Part shown: in pieces, positions 5,822 through 8,120 of the stretch
Layout: every line of letters begins with the position of its first letter
Position numbering within the stretch: the stretch's first letter is position 1
Assembly (NCBI GenBank): GCA_011064905.1
Contig: JAAKFW010000061.1
Span: forward strand, 1 to 8,120
Direction of reading: 5' to 3'
Origin: Candidatus Anoxychlamydiales bacterium
Lineage (GTDB): Bacteria; Chlamydiota; Chlamydiia; Chlamydiales; SM23-39
Length of the DNA: 8,120 bases
Translations under genes and position numbers: made by a program
Notes under the pieces: model-generated
Databases searched by the model: none
Told to the model about the DNA's origin: nothing
The model's input: the letters and a program-made list of their open reading frames with translations, nothing else

Positions 5822-6853
5822 ATGATAACCTTAAAACATTTATCTATAATTTTTTTAGCTATATTAGCTATGTCTACTGCACACGCTAGACATGAAAACT
5901 GCAAAACTAAACCTAAATGTCCAACGCCTTGCTCATGCGACATCCCAAAACCTCCTGAATCATCCGGTTATAATCAAAGCGCAAGGGTAGGTGTTTGTAA
6001 AGCAAAAGGTGCTTTTGTAACAGGCTCATTTATATATTGGGAAGCGTTAGAACAAGGATTTTACCTTGTTTTATTAAATGACAATGCCTCAACAAGAGGG
6101 CAATCGATAAATATGGATCATGAATTTGATCCTGGTTTTAAAATTGGTTTTGGATACAATTTTCAATATGATAATTGGACAACTTATCTAGAATACACTC
6201 GTTTCCATTCAAAAAATAGCTTTTCAAAGACAAGACCTTCTTGGGCAACTAGCCAATCGTATTATTGGTCTAGTTCCAATACTCTCGCCAATGAATATCA
6301 AGCAAATTTAAAAATAGAGTTAGATATTCTAGATTTAGAACTTTCTCGCTCAGAATATCGAGGACAAAAGCTTATTTTCAGTCCATTTTGGGGATTAAAA
6401 GGAGGAGTTATAGATCAATCCTTTACTTTTAGAGCTATGTCAACAACATCTACTATTCTGAAAAACGCACTAAAATCCGATTCCTGGTTAATAGGTCCTA
6501 GAATTGGGGTTTATACAAAATGGCTTCTTGGCAAAGGTTTTTCTCTTAATGGAAAAGCGGCCGGAAGTTTAAACTATCAAAAATTTTATAATATGACAGC
6601 ATCAATTAACAACATAAAAATTGATAATGATTCTGTTATTTCACCTATTTTTGAAATGCTTCTTGGATTTAATTGGGGTTCTTATTTTGATAATAATCAT
6701 TGGCATTTTGATATCTTTGCAGGATATGAGCTACAGGTTTTATGGAATCAAAATATGATAATAAAGAACAGAATACTTTCGTTAAATTCAAATATTGATT
6801 CAGGCAAACTAACTTTACATGGTTTAAATATCACAGCAAGGTTTGATTTTTAA
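5822..6853 (+). CDS. MOMP-like porin, Lpg1974/Legionella-type outer-membrane family (copy 1)
   Basis: This 343-residue protein has a Sec signal peptide with cleavage likely after AHA (residue 22). The mature N-terminus carries Cys27, 33, 37, 39 and 59, alternating with Pro and Lys; no cysteine occurs in the barrel part. YNQSARVGVC (50-59) followed by FVTGSFIYWE is the typical opening of the Lpg1974-type family that serves as MOMP-like porins in non-Chlamydiaceae chlamydiae. The rest is made of alternating aromatic strands (GFKIGFGYNF, LDLELSRSEYRG, KSDSWLIGPRIGVY, HWHFDIFAGYEL) and ends in Phe after ITARFD, the signal for BAM assembly. It is likely a pore in the outer membrane, with the Cys cluster available for disulfides. 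It begins 10 bases after the LysM gene. A paralogue follows 32 bases later. Substrate is unknown. Confidence 0.85.
   Translation: MITLKHLSIIFLAILAMSTAHARHENCKTKPKCPTPCSCDIPKPPESSGYNQSARVGVCKAKGAFVTGSFIYWEALEQGFYLVLLNDNASTRGQSINMDHEFDPGFKIGFGYNFQYDNWTTYLEYTRFHSKNSFSKTRPSWATSQSYYWSSSNTLANEYQANLKIELDILDLELSRSEYRGQKLIFSPFWGLKGGVIDQSFTFRAMSTTSTILKNALKSDSWLIGPRIGVYTKWLLGKGFSLNGKAAGSLNYQKFYNMTASINNIKIDNDSVISPIFEMLLGFNWGSYFDNNHWHFDIFAGYELQVLWNQNMIIKNRILSLNSNIDSGKLTLHGLNITARFDF
6671..6732 (+). repeat. 62-base block identical to 7759-7820 (copy 1)
   Basis: The stretch, which encodes NWGSYFDNNHWHFDIFAGYE plus Leu, is identical base for base in both porin genes. Flanking codons differ at many synonymous sites, so exact identity over this length stands out. 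It may reflect gene conversion or recent recombination between the tandem copies. Confidence 0.9.
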
Positions 6854-6869
6854 CTAAAAAAATATAACT

Positions 6870-6875
6870 AAAAGG
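6870..6875 (+). promoter_or_regulatory. Probable ribosome binding site of the second porin gene
   Basis: AAAAGG lies 10 bases before the ATG at 6886, a slightly long but usable spacing. It supports that start over any internal Met. Confidence 0.45.
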
Positions 6876-6885
6876 TATATCTATA

Positions 6886-7932
6886 ATGAAAACAAAATTC
6901 ATGTTTATAGTAACTTTCGCTATTTTAACTATTACCAATCTATTCGCTAATCAAAACAATTGTCCACCAAAAGATGAGTGCGAATGCGCTCCTTGCGGTT
7001 GCGAGACTCCGCCTTGCCCAACTCTCTCCGCTTATAACCAAAGCGCTAGAATCAATGTTTGTGGATCTTGGGATGTTTTTGTAACAGGCTCATTAATATA
7101 TTGGGAACCTTATGATCAAGGATTGAGACTAGGCAGCTTTCATAACGCAATAGCCGGCGTTACAAGATCTGAAAGACTCGATATGAAATCCGGTTTTAAA
7201 GCAGGATTCAAAGCAGGGATTGGCTATAATTTAAATTATGATAATTGGACAGCTTATATAGAGTATACTAGATTTCATCCGACGATTAATTTCTCTAAAG
7301 ATAGACCTTCTTGGGCATTAGCATTTACTAGTCAATGGCCAAGCACTCTTGCTCTTTTACCAAATACTATTACATCTAAATGGAAAATAAAATATGACTT
7401 ATTAGATCTTGAATTATCTAGATATGAATATAGAGGCACCAAACTGATTTTTAATCCATTTTTTGGAATAAAAGGCGGATGGTTAGATCAATCTTTTACA
7501 TTTACTGAAATTAATGCAACATCCAACGTTCAAAGTGTAGTAAAATCAGATTCTTGGCTAATAGGACCTAGAGCTGGAATATATTCAAAATGGCTACTTG
7601 GCTGTGATTTTAGTATTATAGGAAAAGCTGCAGGTTCTTTACTATATCAAAAAGTATCAAACTTAAATTCAACTATCAAGGACCCTAGCAGTGAAATAAC
7701 TGCAAAAGCAAATAACACTCATAATATAACTCCTTTTGCTGAACTGCTTTTAGGTTTAAATTGGGGTTCTTATTTTGATAATAATCATTGGCATTTTGAT
7801 ATCTTTGCAGGATATGAGCTTCAATATATTTGGAATCAAAATTATTTAAGCTCTACAATTGATGGTTCTGCAACAGATATAAGTAATCTAAATTTCCACG
7901 GATTAAATATCACTGCAAGACTTGATTTTTAA
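6886..7932 (+). CDS. MOMP-like porin, Lpg1974/Legionella-type outer-membrane family (copy 2)
   Basis: This 348-residue paralogue of the preceding gene has a signal peptide likely cut after LFA (residue 21). Its N-terminus is richer in cysteine: Cys26, 32, 34, 37, 39, 44 and 59, with one more, Cys240, in a loop of the barrel (KWLLGCDF) where copy 1 has Lys. Shared blocks with copy 1 include YNQSAR (50-55), FVTGS.IYWE (65-74), RPSWA, LDLELSR.EYRG (173-184), DQSFTF (201-206), KSDSWLIGPR.G (220-231) and GKAAGSL.YQK (246-256). By eye the two agree at about half their positions, differing mainly at 85-100, 145-165 and 258-282, as expected for surface loops. The end NITARLDF fits a BAM-inserted barrel. 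It is the last gene before the terminator. Function as a porin is by family; specificity is unknown. Confidence 0.86.
   Translation: MKTKFMFIVTFAILTITNLFANQNNCPPKDECECAPCGCETPPCPTLSAYNQSARINVCGSWDVFVTGSLIYWEPYDQGLRLGSFHNAIAGVTRSERLDMKSGFKAGFKAGIGYNLNYDNWTAYIEYTRFHPTINFSKDRPSWALAFTSQWPSTLALLPNTITSKWKIKYDLLDLELSRYEYRGTKLIFNPFFGIKGGWLDQSFTFTEINATSNVQSVVKSDSWLIGPRAGIYSKWLLGCDFSIIGKAAGSLLYQKVSNLNSTIKDPSSEITAKANNTHNITPFAELLLGLNWGSYFDNNHWHFDIFAGYELQYIWNQNYLSSTIDGSATDISNLNFHGLNITARLDF
7759..7820 (+). repeat. 62-base block identical to 6671-6732 (copy 2)
   Basis: Second copy of the identical block, 1088 bases downstream of the first and at the same place in the protein (about residues 292-312). Being a direct repeat inside in-frame paralogues, it is also a possible site for deletion or fusion between the two genes. 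Confidence 0.9.
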
Positions 7933-7954
7933 TACTTTAAAATAACTAGCGCAT

Positions 7955-7991
7955 AAAAAACCGGAAAACATGATGTTTTTCGGTTTTTTTT
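7955..7991 (+). terminator. Rho-independent terminator at the end of the porin pair
   Basis: AAAAAACCG (7955-7963) pairs with CGGTTTTTT (7981-7989); a G-T wobble and a further five pairs (AAAAC with GTTTT) extend the stem, leaving the loop ATGAT. T-rich sequence runs to 7991. It stands 22 bases after the stop of the second porin. The A-run on the other side gives a T-tract on the minus strand too, so it may work in both directions. Confidence 0.88.
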
Positions 7992-8120
7992 ACCTTCTCT
8001 CGTAGTTTTTTTCGCTTCTTACATAATAACCTCAGTTGCTAGTTTATCTTTTTGTAATTCTGTGAGTTAGCTTTTATTTGATTAAAAAAAATCCTTTGTT
8101 TGAGTAAAATATTTTTTTAC

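Noticed and set aside
5761..5943. Minus-strand open frame of 60 codons
   Set aside because: It is antisense to the end of the LysM gene and the start of porin 1, both clearly real, and its sequence has no family features.
7944..8044. AACTAGC and GCTAGTT inverted 7-mers flanking the terminator
   Set aside because: Only 7 bases, about 90 bases apart, with no transposase or target duplication; compatible with chance.
7992..8120. Possible gene or promoter in the right-hand end
   Set aside because: Open stretches on both strands are short, lack good starts or are broken by stops. TTGATT near 8079 and TAAAAT near 8105 look promoter-like but are 21 bases apart.

Overview
The window reads as a piece of a low-GC (about 30% by eye) Gram-negative chromosome, most likely from an environmental member of the Chlamydiota. 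Two things point there. The order tatD, tolQ/exbB, tolR/exbD, a TolA/TonB-like gene, tolB, pal, and a lipidated coiled-coil LysM gene matches, from memory, the C. trachomatis CT594-CT601 neighbourhood. The two porins that follow have the Cys-rich N-terminus and the YNQSAR...FVTGS.IYWE motif of the Lpg1974/Legionella-type MOMP-like family, which is expanded in non-Chlamydiaceae chlamydiae. The exact genus cannot be set from this sequence.

Layout. Positions 1-182 (minus) hold the N-terminal 60 codons of a gene that runs off the left edge. Positions 298-1059 (minus) encode a TatD-family metal-dependent hydrolase/DNase with all catalytic residues. Positions 1060-1256 form a divergent intergenic region with an 11-12 bp perfect palindrome and a second inverted repeat that shares an arm with it, so the two folds are mutually exclusive. 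From 1257 to 7932 eight plus-strand genes follow with gaps of 3, 15, -8, 33, 3, 10 and 32 bases. They are tolQ, tolR, a TolA/TonB-like gene, tolB, pal, a LysM coiled-coil lipoprotein gene and two tandem MOMP-like porin genes. A clear Rho-independent terminator at 7955-7991 closes the run. The last 129 bases (7992-8120) are AT-rich, with no credible gene on either strand.

How the genes fit together. TolQ and TolR form the inner-membrane proton-driven motor, the TolA-like protein spans the periplasm, and TolB and Pal form the outer-membrane end that binds peptidoglycan. The LysM lipoprotein stands where proteobacteria carry CpoB/YbgF and could add a second peptidoglycan contact. The two porins are outer-membrane beta-barrels with N-terminal cysteine clusters that may be disulfide cross-linked. 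The uninterrupted spacing and single end terminator suggest that the envelope-tethering machine and its porin cargo may be co-transcribed.

No mobile element, tRNA, rRNA, CRISPR array or phage gene was seen. The most interesting points are the linkage of tandem porins to tol-pal, a 62-base identical block shared by the otherwise diverged porin genes, the competing palindromes in the divergent promoter region, and a 12 bp hairpin at the tolB 3' end.
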